From an uncultured Candidatus Melainabacteria bacterium (lineage in GTDB: Bacteria; Cyanobacteriota; Vampirovibrionia; Gastranaerophilales; Gastranaerophilaceae), in NCBI GenBank assembly GCA_934717895.1, contig CAKUZO010000003.1, positions 1 to 49,641 of the forward strand: a stretch of DNA of 49,641 nucleotides, in the 5' to 3' direction. A program made the translations under genes and the position numbers. The notes under the pieces are model-generated. The model was not told the origin of the DNA, ran no database searches, and saw only the letters and a list, made by a program, of their open reading frames with translations. Below, piece after piece: positions 23,103 to 32,391 of this stretch (position 1 is the stretch's first letter; each line of letters starts with the position of its first letter).

Positions 23103-25928
23103 TTATTGAATAGCCTCTGCGCATTCTTCGCAAATTCCGTCGGCATTTAGTTTTCGATACTTCCAGCAACGAGCACATTTTTCACCCTCTGCCTTTGTAA
23201 CCCAAACCGTATACCCTTCCTCAGAATGTTCATTCAAGACATTTTCAGGTTTTTCATCTGTTACGTGCGCCTGAGATGTAATAAATATATTACACAACTC
23301 GTCCTCGTTAGCCTTCAAGATTTCTGCATTATCGGATTTTACAAACACAGCAACTTCCAAAGAGCTTCCAACTTGTTTTTCTGCTCTAAGAGGCTCAATT
23401 GCACGAGTTACAACCTCACGAGCTTTCAAGATTTGTGTGAAATCTTTTTCTAGCTGTTCATTGTTCCACTCAGCTTTTGCCTTAACCCAATCAGAAAGCA
23501 AAATGCTTTCCAATCCGCCTTTTTGACATTCCGGAACACTAGCCCAAATATCTTCTGCTTGGTGAGGCATTACAGGTACAAGCATTCTCACTAATGTTTG
23601 CAATGTTTCATACAAAACAGTTTGGCAAGCGCGACGTGAAAGCGATTTTTTACCTGCTGTGTACAATCTGTCTTTTACAATATCAAGATAGAATGAGCTC
23701 AAGTCAACTGCCGCAAAGTTTTGAAGCTGTTGGAAATATTTATAGAACTCGTAATTATCAAACGCTTCCGTAACACTTACGATAAGCTGGTTTAGCTTAT
23801 GCAAAGCGAATTTGTCGATAGCTTTCAAGTCGTCATACTGAACGTAATCAACTTTCGGATCAAAGTCAAACAAGTTTCCAAGCAAAAATCTTGATGTGTT
23901 TCTTGTTTTCTTAAAGATTTCCGCAAGTTGTTTTACAATATTGTTGCCGATTTTGGTATCGTTTCTGTAATCAACAGATGCTGCCCACAATCTCAAAATA
24001 TCAGCACCATAAGTTTTAATAATTTCATCAGGTCTAATATAGTTACCCAAAGATTTTGACATCTTTCTGCCATCTTCGCCGAATACAAATCCGTGAGTCA
24101 AAACAGATTTATAAGGGGCTTTACCTTGAACAGCAACACTTGTCAAAAGTGAAGATTGGAACCAACCTCTGTGTTGGTCAGAACCTTCCAAATACATTTC
24201 AACAGGTGTGTGACCTAATACATCAGAGCGTTTTTCAACTACGGCACGCCAAGTTACACCTGAATCAAACCAAACGTCCATAATGTCGTTTTCTTTTCTG
24301 AAACAGTGAGTTTTTCCGCATTTAGGGCATTTGAACCCTTCCGGCAACAACTCATTAGCGGAATATTTTACCCACGCATCAGAACTTTCTTTTTCAAAGA
24401 TTTTAGCTACGTTTTCAACCGTTTCATCTGTAACTACAACCTCTCCGCATTCCTCGCAATAGAACACCGGAATTGGCACGCCCCAAGCTCTTTGACGAGA
24501 AATACACCAGTCTGTACGACCTGCAACCATGTTTGAAATTCTTGCTTCACCACCGGCAGGAATCCATTTTACACCCTTGATAGCTTCCAAAGCTTGATCT
24601 CTGAATTTGTCAACTTTTACAAACCATTGAGGTGTAGCTCTGTAAATTACAGGGTGTTTACATCTCCAACAGTGCGGATAACTGTGATTGATATCTTGTG
24701 CTTTCAACAAAGCACCGCAAGCTTTCAATTTTTCTATAACAACAGAATTTCCTTTGTAGTAAGGAAGTCCTTCTAAATCCTTGTCCTTAACGGCATCAGT
24801 CCAAACACCGCGGCTATCCAAAGGAGAAAATACTTCAATACCATACTTGCAACCGACTTCATAGTCTTCAAGACCATGGCCTGGGGCTGTATGAACTGAA
24901 CCGGTACCTGCATCAAGCGTAACGTGTTCACCCAAAATAATAGGGGATTTTCTATCTACAAGCGGGTGTTGAGTTTTCAAAAGTTCCAAATCCTGCCCAA
25001 CACAAGAGCCCAAGACTTTAATATCTTTTTCGTCCCACTCAACATCAGCCAAAAAGCTTGCCAATAAACCTTGTGCAACTACGTAAATATCACCTTCGTG
25101 TTCAAAGAAAGTGTATTCAAATTTAGGGTGCATACTGATTGCCATATTTGAAGGAATTGTCCAAGGAGTTGTTGTCCAAATGATGGCATAAACGCTGCTA
25201 AGAGGCGAAGTAGCTAAGCAGCTAAGTTTTTTAAGTTTTGCAGTACTTTCTTCATCAAACTTAAATCTTACATAAATAGAAGTTGATGTAACGTCAGCAT
25301 ATTCAACTTCTGCTTCTGCAAGAGCTGTTTCGCAAGATGCACACCAATAAACAGGTTTCAAGCCTTTTTCTATATAACCTTTTTTATACATATCGCCGAA
25401 AACTCGAACTTGTTCAGCTTCAAATTCAGGTTTGATAGTCAAATAAGGGTTTTCCCAATCGCCAAGAACCCCAAGACGTTTGAATTCGCTTTCTTGACCT
25501 TTCAAACTGTTTAGTGCATACTCACGGCATTTTTGACGCAATTCATAAGGAGTTACGGCGCTTCTGCCACCTTTAATATTTTTTACAACTTTATTTTCAA
25601 TCGGCAAACCGTGCCCGTCATACCCCGGAACATAAGGAGTGTAGAACCCTGCCTGAGCCTTATACTTCAACAAAATATCTTTAAGAATTTTGTTTAAAGC
25701 TGTACCAACGTGAATTTTTTCAGAACTCAAATATGGAGGGCCGTCGTGCAAAATAAACTTATTTGCTTTGTCACGATTATTGATAATTTTGTTATAAATA
25801 TCGTGTTCAGCCCAAAATTTCTGAATTTCTAATTCTCTAACCGTTGCATTTGCTCTCATAGCAAGAGTTGTTTGAGGCAAATTTAAAGTATCTTTATACT
25901 CTTTTTTTGTTTCTGTTTCGTTTGCCAT
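23103..25928 (-). CDS. ileS: Isoleucyl-tRNA synthetase
   Basis: 941 residues, class I synthetase charging tRNA-Ile, with editing domain. Clear features: DGPPY at 62-66, the HIGH-equivalent HVGT at 73-76, IWTTTPWTIPSN at the CP1/editing entry, GRKMSKSLGN (KMSKS loop, about 620), and a C-terminal zinc finger CARCWKYR...CEEC. Two oddities are visible. The last His of HIGH is Thr. And residues about 235-245 (LSCLATSPLSS) are encoded by four tandem octamers, as if a small repeat had been inserted in frame just before the conserved IWTTTPWT block. The ribosome-binding site AAGGA precedes ATG 25928. It is seven bases downstream of the symporter gene; no T-box leader is seen. Confidence 0.95.
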   Translation of the reverse strand: MANETETKKEYKDTLNLPQTTLAMRANATVRELEIQKFWAEHDIYNKIINNRDKANKFILHDGPPYLSSEKIHVGTALNKILKDILLKYKAQAGFYTPYVPGYDGHGLPIENKVVKNIKGGRSAVTPYELRQKCREYALNSLKGQESEFKRLGVLGDWENPYLTIKPEFEAEQVRVFGDMYKKGYIEKGLKPVYWCASCETALAEAEVEYADVTSTSIYVRFKFDEESTAKLKKLSCLATSPLSSVYAIIWTTTPWTIPSNMAISMHPKFEYTFFEHEGDIYVVAQGLLASFLADVEWDEKDIKVLGSCVGQDLELLKTQHPLVDRKSPIILGEHVTLDAGTGSVHTAPGHGLEDYEVGCKYGIEVFSPLDSRGVWTDAVKDKDLEGLPYYKGNSVVIEKLKACGALLKAQDINHSYPHCWRCKHPVIYRATPQWFVKVDKFRDQALEAIKGVKWIPAGGEARISNMVAGRTDWCISRQRAWGVPIPVFYCEECGEVVVTDETVENVAKIFEKESSDAWVKYSANELLPEGFKCPKCGKTHCFRKENDIMDVWFDSGVTWRAVVEKRSDVLGHTPVEMYLEGSDQHRGWFQSSLLTSVAVQGKAPYKSVLTHGFVFGEDGRKMSKSLGNYIRPDEIIKTYGADILRLWAASVDYRNDTKIGNNIVKQLAEIFKKTRNTSRFLLGNLFDFDPKVDYVQYDDLKAIDKFALHKLNQLIVSVTEAFDNYEFYKYFQQLQNFAAVDLSSFYLDIVKDRLYTAGKKSLSRRACQTVLYETLQTLVRMLVPVMPHQAEDIWASVPECQKGGLESILLSDWVKAKAEWNNEQLEKDFTQILKAREVVTRAIEPLRAEKQVGSSLEVAVFVKSDNAEILKANEDELCNIFITSQAHVTDEKPENVLNEHSEEGYTVWVTKAEGEKCARCWKYRKLNADGICEECAEAIQ
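25195..25226. repeat. Four tandem octamers inside ileS
   Basis: On the plus strand: CTGCTAAG, AGGCGAAG, TAGCTAAG, CAGCTAAG, four consecutive eight-base units of the form NNGCTAAG with one degenerate copy. The minus strand reads them as L-S-C-L-A-T-S-P-L-S-S in IleRS. A second array of the same unit lies at 41146-41177. Confidence 0.7.
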
Positions 25929-25935
25929 ATTATTC

Positions 25936-27240
25936 TTATCCTTCTTTTATTTGTTCAATTTTTTCTTGTATGTCACGCCCAATACTTTCTTCTTTGGACG
26001 TTCTTACAAATTCTCTCATTTTATCGTAATCAAAAACTTTTTCCCACCTTGCGATTACAACTGTTGCAATACAGTTTCCGACAAGGTTAATTGTTGTTCT
26101 GCCCATATCAAGGATTTGGTCAATACCCAAAAGTATTGCAACACCTAAGATTGGAATATTAAAGCTTGCCAAAGTGCCTGCAAGAACAATTAAAGATACT
26201 CTTGGTGCTCCTGCAATCCCTTTACTTGTAAGCATTAACGCAAGCATTATAATAATTTGTTGATTTAAGTCTAAATTAATTCCAACGATTTGAGATGAAA
26301 ATAACACACCCATTGCTAAATAAAGTGTACTTCCGTCGAGGTTAAAAGTGTAACCTGTCGGCATTACAAAGCCTACAATATTTTTAGGAACCCCAAATTT
26401 TTCCATAGCTTCCATTGCTTTTGGGAAAGCGGCTTCTGAACTAGCAGTGGTGAATGCCAAAAGAGCAGGCTCTTGGACAACTCTTAATAAATCTCTCAAA
26501 GAAATTTTTACGATTTTACAAACAATAAATAAAACAAGTAAAACAAAGACTGCCAGCGCAAAATACAAAGCTCCTATTACTTTGAAATAACTTTTCAAAA
26601 CTGACAAGCCGTTTGCTCCGATAGTAGATGCAATTGCCCCGAAAATACCCAGTGGCGCAAAATACATTACATATTCCGTAAATTTAAACATGATTTGAGA
26701 AACGGAATTTAGTATATCTATAACAGGTTTTGCGCTTTTCCCGACAGCAACCATTGCAAGTGCGAAAAATATTGAAAAAACAACGATTTGCAACAAATTG
26801 CCTTGTGCCATTGCGTCAATGATGCTTGTCGGGAAAATGCTTGTAACCATTTCACTGACAGATGTATGTGCCTGAGTGGCAGCCATAAGTCCGGCTTCTT
26901 GCATATGAATTGCGTGAACGGAATTGCTGGTTACAAAACCGATTCCGGGCTTAAATATATTAGCGACAGTTAAGCCGATAATCAAAGCCAAAGTTGTAAC
27001 GATTTCAAAATAGATAATTGTTTTAAGCCCGATTTTTCCAAGACTTTTAGCATCTCCATGACCTGCAATTCCGACAACCAATGTTGCAAAAAGCAACGGA
27101 GCAATAATCATTTTAACCATTCTTAAAAAGATTACCGCAAACGGCTTCATTCTAACCGCAAAGTCAGGGGCAAAATGTCCTACGATAACACCAAGTATGA
27201 GTGCTATAAATATTAGGGCTGTTAATTTAGAATGTTTCAA
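25936..27240 (-). CDS. Dicarboxylate/amino acid:cation symporter (DAACS family)
   Basis: 434 residues with eight or so membrane spans and two re-entrant loops, of the GltP/GltT/DctA type that imports glutamate, aspartate or C4-dicarboxylates with H+ or Na+. Family blocks seen: the first hairpin FTTASSEAAFPKAME (about 258-272), the MPTGYTFNLDGSTLY segment (about 287-301), SKGIAGAPRVS for the second hairpin, and GRTTINLVGNC in the last span. TTG is the start codon: GAGG lies seven bases upstream and no ATG fits. The gene leads into ileS and is divergent from the small membrane protein at 27413. Substrate cannot be fixed from sequence. Confidence 0.9.
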   Translation of the reverse strand: MKHSKLTALIFIALILGVIVGHFAPDFAVRMKPFAVIFLRMVKMIIAPLLFATLVVGIAGHGDAKSLGKIGLKTIIYFEIVTTLALIIGLTVANIFKPGIGFVTSNSVHAIHMQEAGLMAATQAHTSVSEMVTSIFPTSIIDAMAQGNLLQIVVFSIFFALAMVAVGKSAKPVIDILNSVSQIMFKFTEYVMYFAPLGIFGAIASTIGANGLSVLKSYFKVIGALYFALAVFVLLVLFIVCKIVKISLRDLLRVVQEPALLAFTTASSEAAFPKAMEAMEKFGVPKNIVGFVMPTGYTFNLDGSTLYLAMGVLFSSQIVGINLDLNQQIIIMLALMLTSKGIAGAPRVSLIVLAGTLASFNIPILGVAILLGIDQILDMGRTTINLVGNCIATVVIARWEKVFDYDKMREFVRTSKEESIGRDIQEKIEQIKEG

Positions 27241-27412
27241 TGTAATACCTCAACGATATTATATTATAAACATGTGTATAATTAAATTTTCTATTACATT
27301 TGTAAAATTTTTGTAAATATTTGTTAATGTTTTGTCAAAAAATAGCACAAAATTTTTTGACATGTTTTCATGTAGACAAATAAGTGTGTAAAAATTTGAA
27401 AGGTATAAGACT

Positions 27413-28069
27413 ATGGCGAACAATATGACTATTGGTCCGGCTCTTATTGTAGGTGGTAACAAGGTTGAAATGACAACTACCGGAAAAGTTCAAGTTACCA
27501 ACCAAGAAGGCAAAATTAAAACATTGTCACAAGATCAATTCAAAAAACAATTGATAAAAAATGCAGATAAGATTTCAAACGGTGAAAATGTCGAATTTAA
27601 AAAAGACAACAAAATCGGCTTGATTGCCGGCGGAGCAGTTGCGACTGCGGCTGTTGTTACTGCCGTTATTTATCGTAAAGACATTGCAAAGTACATGAAA
27701 GATTTTTCTTTCAAAAAATTAGGAAAAGATATTAAAGGCTTATGGGGTAAATTAAAAGGAAATTTGAAAAAATTAAATCCGTTCAAAAAAGATAAGCCAA
27801 CTCCGCCAAATGTTTTTGACGGAAGAATGTCAGCTCCAAGGAATAAAGCAGAAATGCAAACTGCAAGAGAAACTCTTAGACTAAAACAACAAGTAGGGGT
27901 AGCGGACACACATGCTCGTGTTGCAGACTTTCTAGAAAGTAAGCGCCGAACAAGAGGTAATGCTCGCAAAAAAATTGAACAAGAAATCATTGATGCATTT
28001 AATAATTCTTCAACTCCGCAAAAACGAGCAGATGTTTTGGCAGAGATGGCAGCAAACAACGCAAAATAA
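27413..28069 (+). CDS. Unknown single-span basic membrane protein, 218 residues
   Basis: No family recognised. A polar N-terminal part (1-65) is followed by one hydrophobic helix at about 67-87 (KIGLIAGGAVATAAVVTAVIY) with RKD on its far side, a very Lys-rich stretch (about 95-130, including GKLKGNLKKLNPFKKDKP) and a charged helical tail. There is no cleavable signal peptide. The ribosome-binding site AAAGG precedes ATG 27413, and an efficient terminator follows the stop, so it appears to be a single-gene transcript. Its Gly/Ala-rich span next to a basic patch resembles those of the proteins at 9821 and 14738. Confidence 0.55.
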   Translation: MANNMTIGPALIVGGNKVEMTTTGKVQVTNQEGKIKTLSQDQFKKQLIKNADKISNGENVEFKKDNKIGLIAGGAVATAAVVTAVIYRKDIAKYMKDFSFKKLGKDIKGLWGKLKGNLKKLNPFKKDKPTPPNVFDGRMSAPRNKAEMQTARETLRLKQQVGVADTHARVADFLESKRRTRGNARKKIEQEIIDAFNNSSTPQKRADVLAEMAANNAK

Positions 28070-28093
28070 TCCTTTCACATAACATAAACTACC

Positions 28094-28126
28094 AAAAAGT
28101 CACCTTGTAAAACGAGGTGATTTTTT
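28094..28126 (+). terminator. Intrinsic terminator after the small membrane protein
   Basis: TCACCTTG (28100-28107) pairs with CGAGGTGA (28113-28120) over a five-base loop, followed by six Ts. Confidence 0.8.
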
Positions 28127-28127
28127 G

Positions 28128-28136
28128 TGTTATTAT
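28128..28136 (+). promoter_or_regulatory. Extended -10 promoter of the GT2 gene, leaderless type
   Basis: TGTTATTAT lies right behind the preceding terminator and seven bases before ATG 28144. There is no Shine-Dalgarno sequence, so the transcript would begin at the start codon. Confidence 0.5.
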
Positions 28137-28143
28137 TTAACGT

Positions 28144-28968
28144 ATGAAAATTTCAGTGGTAATAACCAGTTATAATTATGAAAAATATATAAAAGAAACA
28201 ATACAATCTGTATTGAACCAAACATATAAAGATTGGGAACTAATTATTGTTGATGATTGTTCTTCTGATAATTCTGTTGATGTTATTAAATCTTTTAATG
28301 ACAGTAGAATTAGATTATATATTAACGAGGAAAATTTAGGTTTAGCTAAAACATTAAAGCTCGGGGTTGAAAAGGCTACCGGAGATTGGATTGTCTTTCT
28401 TGAAAGTGATGATTTGATAAATCCAGATTATATTACAAGAAAAATTCAAGTTATTAAAAATAACAACAATATAAGTCTTGTATTTAATGATTGTAAATTT
28501 TTTGGAGAATCTAGTAGAGTAAATGACTTTAATACAGCACTTTACAAAACAAGATTAAAAAATGCTAAAAGAAAATACCCTGCCAATATGTTTTATAATT
28601 TTTATTTAAGTAATAAAATATTTACGTTTTCGGCAGTTATGGCAAAACGAAGCGATTTGCTACAATTGGATTATGATACTCCTGTTGATTGCTTATTGGA
28701 TTGGTGGCTATGGATCCAACTTGCATATATTGGGGATTTTTATTATATTCCGGAAAAATTGACCCAATGGCGTTTACACAATAATAGTTACATAAGTAAT
28801 TCTGAGAAAAACACTCCGGGGGGACTTCGAATAAAAGCATATTTTAAAACATTTATAAAAAGTAAAGATTTTAAAATTCTGGTTTTTATTATCTTTTTGC
28901 GTATGATTTGGGTTTTACAACAAATAAATAAGAAATTAATGAAATTAATCCATAATAAATGGAAATAG
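28144..28968 (+). CDS. Glycosyltransferase family 2
   Basis: 274 residues with a GT-A fold: ISVVITSYNYEKYI at the N-terminus, VDDCSSDNS (UDP-sugar-binding Asp at 37-38), and FLESDDLI (87-92) as the DxD-like metal site. Such enzymes transfer sugars for O-antigen, capsule or glycoprotein glycans. The C-terminal 45 residues are hydrophobic and basic and may associate with the membrane. The gene converges with the RgpF-like gene; their ends overlap by 24 bases. Both are strikingly A/T-rich even for this window, as is common in surface-glycan loci. Confidence 0.85.
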   Translation: MKISVVITSYNYEKYIKETIQSVLNQTYKDWELIIVDDCSSDNSVDVIKSFNDSRIRLYINEENLGLAKTLKLGVEKATGDWIVFLESDDLINPDYITRKIQVIKNNNNISLVFNDCKFFGESSRVNDFNTALYKTRLKNAKRKYPANMFYNFYLSNKIFTFSAVMAKRSDLLQLDYDTPVDCLLDWWLWIQLAYIGDFYYIPEKLTQWRLHNNSYISNSEKNTPGGLRIKAYFKTFIKSKDFKILVFIIFLRMIWVLQQINKKLMKLIHNKWK

Positions 28969-29838
28969 CCTTTTTATTACAATTGCAAAAAGTTTTCTTA
29001 TTGGGAATGGGAAATTTGCAAGTGTATCAAAAACTAAAAATTTAATAAAATATGGAACCTTTGTTTGAATTTTTTTGGGTATTTTTATTAAGTTACAAGG
29101 ATAGTTTCTTAAAATATTTTTATAATTTTCAATAGTCGTGGCATCTGTGTTTTTTAAATCAAATAACGATTTTTTTATAAATGGCATTTGATATTTTTCG
29201 ATAATTTGTCGCCATTTTAGAATTGTAATGTTGTTAATATTTTTATATGCATTTATAAATGTTTTAAAGCAAAATCCATTTTCTACTAATGTTTCAGTCA
29301 ATCCTATTTCGTATTTTGATATAATCAATTTTTTATTATCTTGATGTTCTATTGATGACACAAAATTCTCAAAAACTTTTGAAGTAAAAACATTTTTCTT
29401 AAAAGCAATAAAATAACTTTGAATATGTGGGCGTTTTACAAAAAAATGTCCAACTGATTTTTTATAACCGAAATTGTTTTTAGTAATTCCCCAAAAATCG
29501 CAATTCTTCTTTTCCATTTTTTCAAGAACTTCGGAAATCGGATAAAGTGGACCATAGCAACTATCGTTCGCAAAAATCAATTCGTCATAATTATTTAAAA
29601 ACGGCTTTAAATACAAAAAACCTCTTTTATATGAGCCAAAATCATATTCACCGTGGTTTTCCGTAATTGTATGGATTACAAGCCCGTTCAGTTTATTTCG
29701 TTCTGTTTGTGTAATTTCTTTACATGAAACAAATACTACATCGCAGCCGGCTTCTTTCAAAGCCTTTATATAATAAACAACATAATCATCTATTAAACTG
29801 TCTTTATTATAATGCGCAAAAACTACAACTCTTTTCAT
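28945..29838 (-). CDS. RgpF-like rhamnan/LPS glycan synthesis protein
   Basis: 297 residues from ATG 29838. The sequence fits the rhamnan synthesis F family (RgpF, PF05045-type): VVVFAHYNKDSLIDDYVVYYI at the start, ENHGEYDFGSYKRGF (about 70-84) with the family's DFGSYK signature, and LIFANDSCYGPLYP (about 95-108). These proteins act in rhamnose-containing surface polysaccharides and LPS side chains and are probably glycosyltransferases. I choose the second Met over the one at 29871, because TGTTATAAT lies only six bases before it and would place the transcription start on that ATG. It faces the GT2 gene and is followed by pheT on the other strand. Confidence 0.78.
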   Translation of the reverse strand: MKRVVVFAHYNKDSLIDDYVVYYIKALKEAGCDVVFVSCKEITQTERNKLNGLVIHTITENHGEYDFGSYKRGFLYLKPFLNNYDELIFANDSCYGPLYPISEVLEKMEKKNCDFWGITKNNFGYKKSVGHFFVKRPHIQSYFIAFKKNVFTSKVFENFVSSIEHQDNKKLIISKYEIGLTETLVENGFCFKTFINAYKNINNITILKWRQIIEKYQMPFIKKSLFDLKNTDATTIENYKNILRNYPCNLIKIPKKIQTKVPYFIKFLVFDTLANFPFPIRKLFAIVIKRLFPFIMD

Positions 29839-29844
29839 ATGAGG

Positions 29845-29853
29845 ATTATAACA
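29845..29853 (-). promoter_or_regulatory. Extended -10 promoter of the RgpF-like gene, leaderless type
   Basis: On the minus strand TGTTATAAT is a perfect extended -10, six bases from ATG 29838; TTGAAT lies 15 bases further upstream (29871-29866). No Shine-Dalgarno sequence precedes the ATG. Confidence 0.55.
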
Positions 29854-29925
29854 TGAAAATTTGTAATTCAACTTCCTTTGTAGTATTATTCAGTCAACGA
29901 GAATATTTAAACGAGAGGAAATAAA

Positions 29926-32391
29926 ATGCAAGTATCATTAAACTGGTTAAACGAATTTGTTGATTTATCAGATATAGAAGTTGAACAAGTGGCTCACGAA
30001 TTGACTATGAGCGGATTAGAAGTTGAAGCGGTTGAAGAGTTAAAACCTCAATTTACTAACATAAAAACTGTTAAAATTGAAAAAATTGACAACCACCCAA
30101 ATTCTGATCACCTTCACCTTGTAACCGTAAACACAGGTTCAGGGTTGAAAACAGTCGTTTGTGGAGCTCAAAATATTGCAGTAGGACAAATTATTCCTTA
30201 TGCATCAGTTGGTTCCCAAGTTCTTGACAGAAAAACCGGCGAAATGTTTACACTTGCGCCTGCAACAATCCGTGGGGTTGAATCACAAGGTATGCTCTGT
30301 TCTGCTGATGAATTAGGTGTTTCAGATAGAAATTATCAAGAAGAGGACGGAATTCTTGTGCTAAACAGAATTTTCCCTGATGTTCAAATCGGCGCTGATG
30401 TAAAAGATGTTTTAGGCTTTGAAAAAGATTACATTCTAGATGTTGCTCCGACCGCAAATAGAGGAGATCAAATGTCTGTAATCGGTGTTGCCAGAGAATT
30501 AAGTGCAATTTTTGACAGACCTTTAAAATTCTCTCCGCTAGAATGCACAAAAGATTTATCAACAGACAAGTTTAAAGTTGAAATTAAAGACGAAGATGTT
30601 TGTAAATACTACTCAATTGGCGTTTTGAAAAATCTTAAAATAAAAGCATCTCCTGATTGGTTACAAAAAAGACTTCTTGCATCAGGTGTTCGTGCAATCA
30701 ACAACGTAGTAGACATCACAAACTATGTAATGTTGGAATATGGAACTCCTTTCCATGCTTTCGATTTGGACAAATTAAACGGGTATTTATGTGTAAGACG
30801 AGCTCAAAATGGTGAAAAATTAACTACTCTTGATGGTGTTGAAAGAGAACTTACAACAGATAGTGTTTTGATTGATGATGGCGAAAAAGGTGTTTGTCTT
30901 GCAGGTGTTTTCGGTGGCGAAAACTCTGAAATTGATGACAACTCAAAAAATATAGCTCTTGAAGCTGCATATTTCCCTGCTGCTACAACAAGAAGGTCTG
31001 CAAGAAGTGTTGGTTATCGTTCGGAAGCAAGTGCAAGATTTGAACGTGGTATTGATATCGAGGCAATAAGACCGGCTTTAATGCGTGCTATGCAACTTTT
31101 GGTAGAACTTGCAGATGCTGAAATCGAAGGAGTTGTTGAAACCGGTAAAAACGAACTTGAACCTATCGAAATCACTCTAAGATACGCACAAATCAAACGT
31201 ATTTTGGGTTGCGACATTGCTCCTGAAAAATGTATTTCAATTCTTGAAAAACTCGGTTTTAAAAATCTTGGCGGAAACGCAGCTGCCGCAAAATTCTTGG
31301 TTCCATCTTTCAGAGCAGTTGATGTGACTCGTGAAATTGACCTAATCGAAGAAATTGCAAGAATTAACGGTTATGACAAGATTACACCGACATTGCCTGC
31401 TAAAAACCAAACTCCGGAAATTTCTTTGGAAGAAAAAGTTATTAAAAAAGTAAATGAACTTATGCTTTCATCAGGCTTAGACGAAATTATAACAACTTCT
31501 CTAATCGGAAAACCGTTGCTAGATAAATATATGCAGTCATTTGATGAGTCAAAGGCCGTTAAGGTATTGAATTCTGCAAGTGACGAAAGCACAATGCTAA
31601 GACAGGGCATGGCTGCAAGCGTTTTGAACTGTATGAAATATAATTACGATAATGCTCAAAAGATAGTTTGGGCTTATGAAATCGGGAAAACTTATGTAGT
31701 TGAAAATCCGGCTGATGAAAAATCTTCTGGCGTAAAAGAATCACGAGTTCTTGCAGGTGTTTTGACAGGCGAAGTTGAAAATTCTAAATGGCAAGTTAAA
31801 TCGCATACAGATTTCTTTACTCTTAAAGGAATTATCGAAAAATTGTTTGACGAACTTGGTGTTACAAAGAGAATTAAACTTACACCTTGCGAAGATGTTG
31901 ACTACATGCACCCTTACAGAAGTGCAAAAGTTAATGTTTTGGGCAAAAACTTGACTTGTATAGGTTATTTCGGACAAATTCACCCGATTTTGAAAGACAA
32001 ATTAAAAATCAAAGGGCAAGATGTATTTATGTTCGAAATCAACCTAGACAGCTTGATTTCGATTATCAAAGAGCACACAGTCAGATTTAAAAAATTGCCT
32101 CAGTTTCCGGAAGTTCGTCGTGACTTGGCGTTTGTAATCAATGAGGAAGTGTCTTTTGATGATATTCAAAGAGTTATCAAAGGTGCGGTTCAACAAAATA
32201 TCTTCAAAGGCAGCGAAGTTTTTGATGTTTATCAAGGCGAAAACATCGACAAAGGCTTCAAGAGTCTTGCTTTTCGTATAAAAATGCAAGATGAAAACGC
32301 AACTTTGACAGATGAAGTTATTGAAAAACAAATGAACAATGTTCGTGCAAAACTTCAAAAAACTTATGCAGAAATCAGTTTTAGAGAATAG
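29926..32391 (+). CDS. pheT: Phenylalanyl-tRNA synthetase beta subunit
   Basis: 821 residues, the normal size of bacterial PheT. Domains in order: N-terminal PheRS beta segment with LNWLNEFVDL, an EMAP/OB-type tRNA-binding domain (about 40-150), the B3/B4 editing region (about 210-385; NVVDITNYVMLEYGTPFHAFD is distinctive), B5, the catalytic-like core (FERGIDIE near 370), and the ferredoxin-fold anticodon-binding domain at the end (KLPQFPEVRRDLAFV, from about 725). The ribosome-binding site GAGAGGA supports ATG 29926. pheS is not adjacent, so the two subunits are encoded apart. Confidence 0.95.
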   Translation: MQVSLNWLNEFVDLSDIEVEQVAHELTMSGLEVEAVEELKPQFTNIKTVKIEKIDNHPNSDHLHLVTVNTGSGLKTVVCGAQNIAVGQIIPYASVGSQVLDRKTGEMFTLAPATIRGVESQGMLCSADELGVSDRNYQEEDGILVLNRIFPDVQIGADVKDVLGFEKDYILDVAPTANRGDQMSVIGVARELSAIFDRPLKFSPLECTKDLSTDKFKVEIKDEDVCKYYSIGVLKNLKIKASPDWLQKRLLASGVRAINNVVDITNYVMLEYGTPFHAFDLDKLNGYLCVRRAQNGEKLTTLDGVERELTTDSVLIDDGEKGVCLAGVFGGENSEIDDNSKNIALEAAYFPAATTRRSARSVGYRSEASARFERGIDIEAIRPALMRAMQLLVELADAEIEGVVETGKNELEPIEITLRYAQIKRILGCDIAPEKCISILEKLGFKNLGGNAAAAKFLVPSFRAVDVTREIDLIEEIARINGYDKITPTLPAKNQTPEISLEEKVIKKVNELMLSSGLDEIITTSLIGKPLLDKYMQSFDESKAVKVLNSASDESTMLRQGMAASVLNCMKYNYDNAQKIVWAYEIGKTYVVENPADEKSSGVKESRVLAGVLTGEVENSKWQVKSHTDFFTLKGIIEKLFDELGVTKRIKLTPCEDVDYMHPYRSAKVNVLGKNLTCIGYFGQIHPILKDKLKIKGQDVFMFEINLDSLISIIKEHTVRFKKLPQFPEVRRDLAFVINEEVSFDDIQRVIKGAVQQNIFKGSEVFDVYQGENIDKGFKSLAFRIKMQDENATLTDEVIEKQMNNVRAKLQKTYAEISFRE

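Noticed and set aside
25929..25935. T-box leader for ileS
   Set aside because: Only seven bases separate ileS from the upstream symporter gene, leaving no room for a specifier loop or antiterminator.
27357..27385. Consensus TTGACA as promoter of the 27.4 kb gene
   Set aside because: No acceptable -10 box lies 16-18 bases downstream (ATAAGT/TAAGTG), so I do not call it a promoter.
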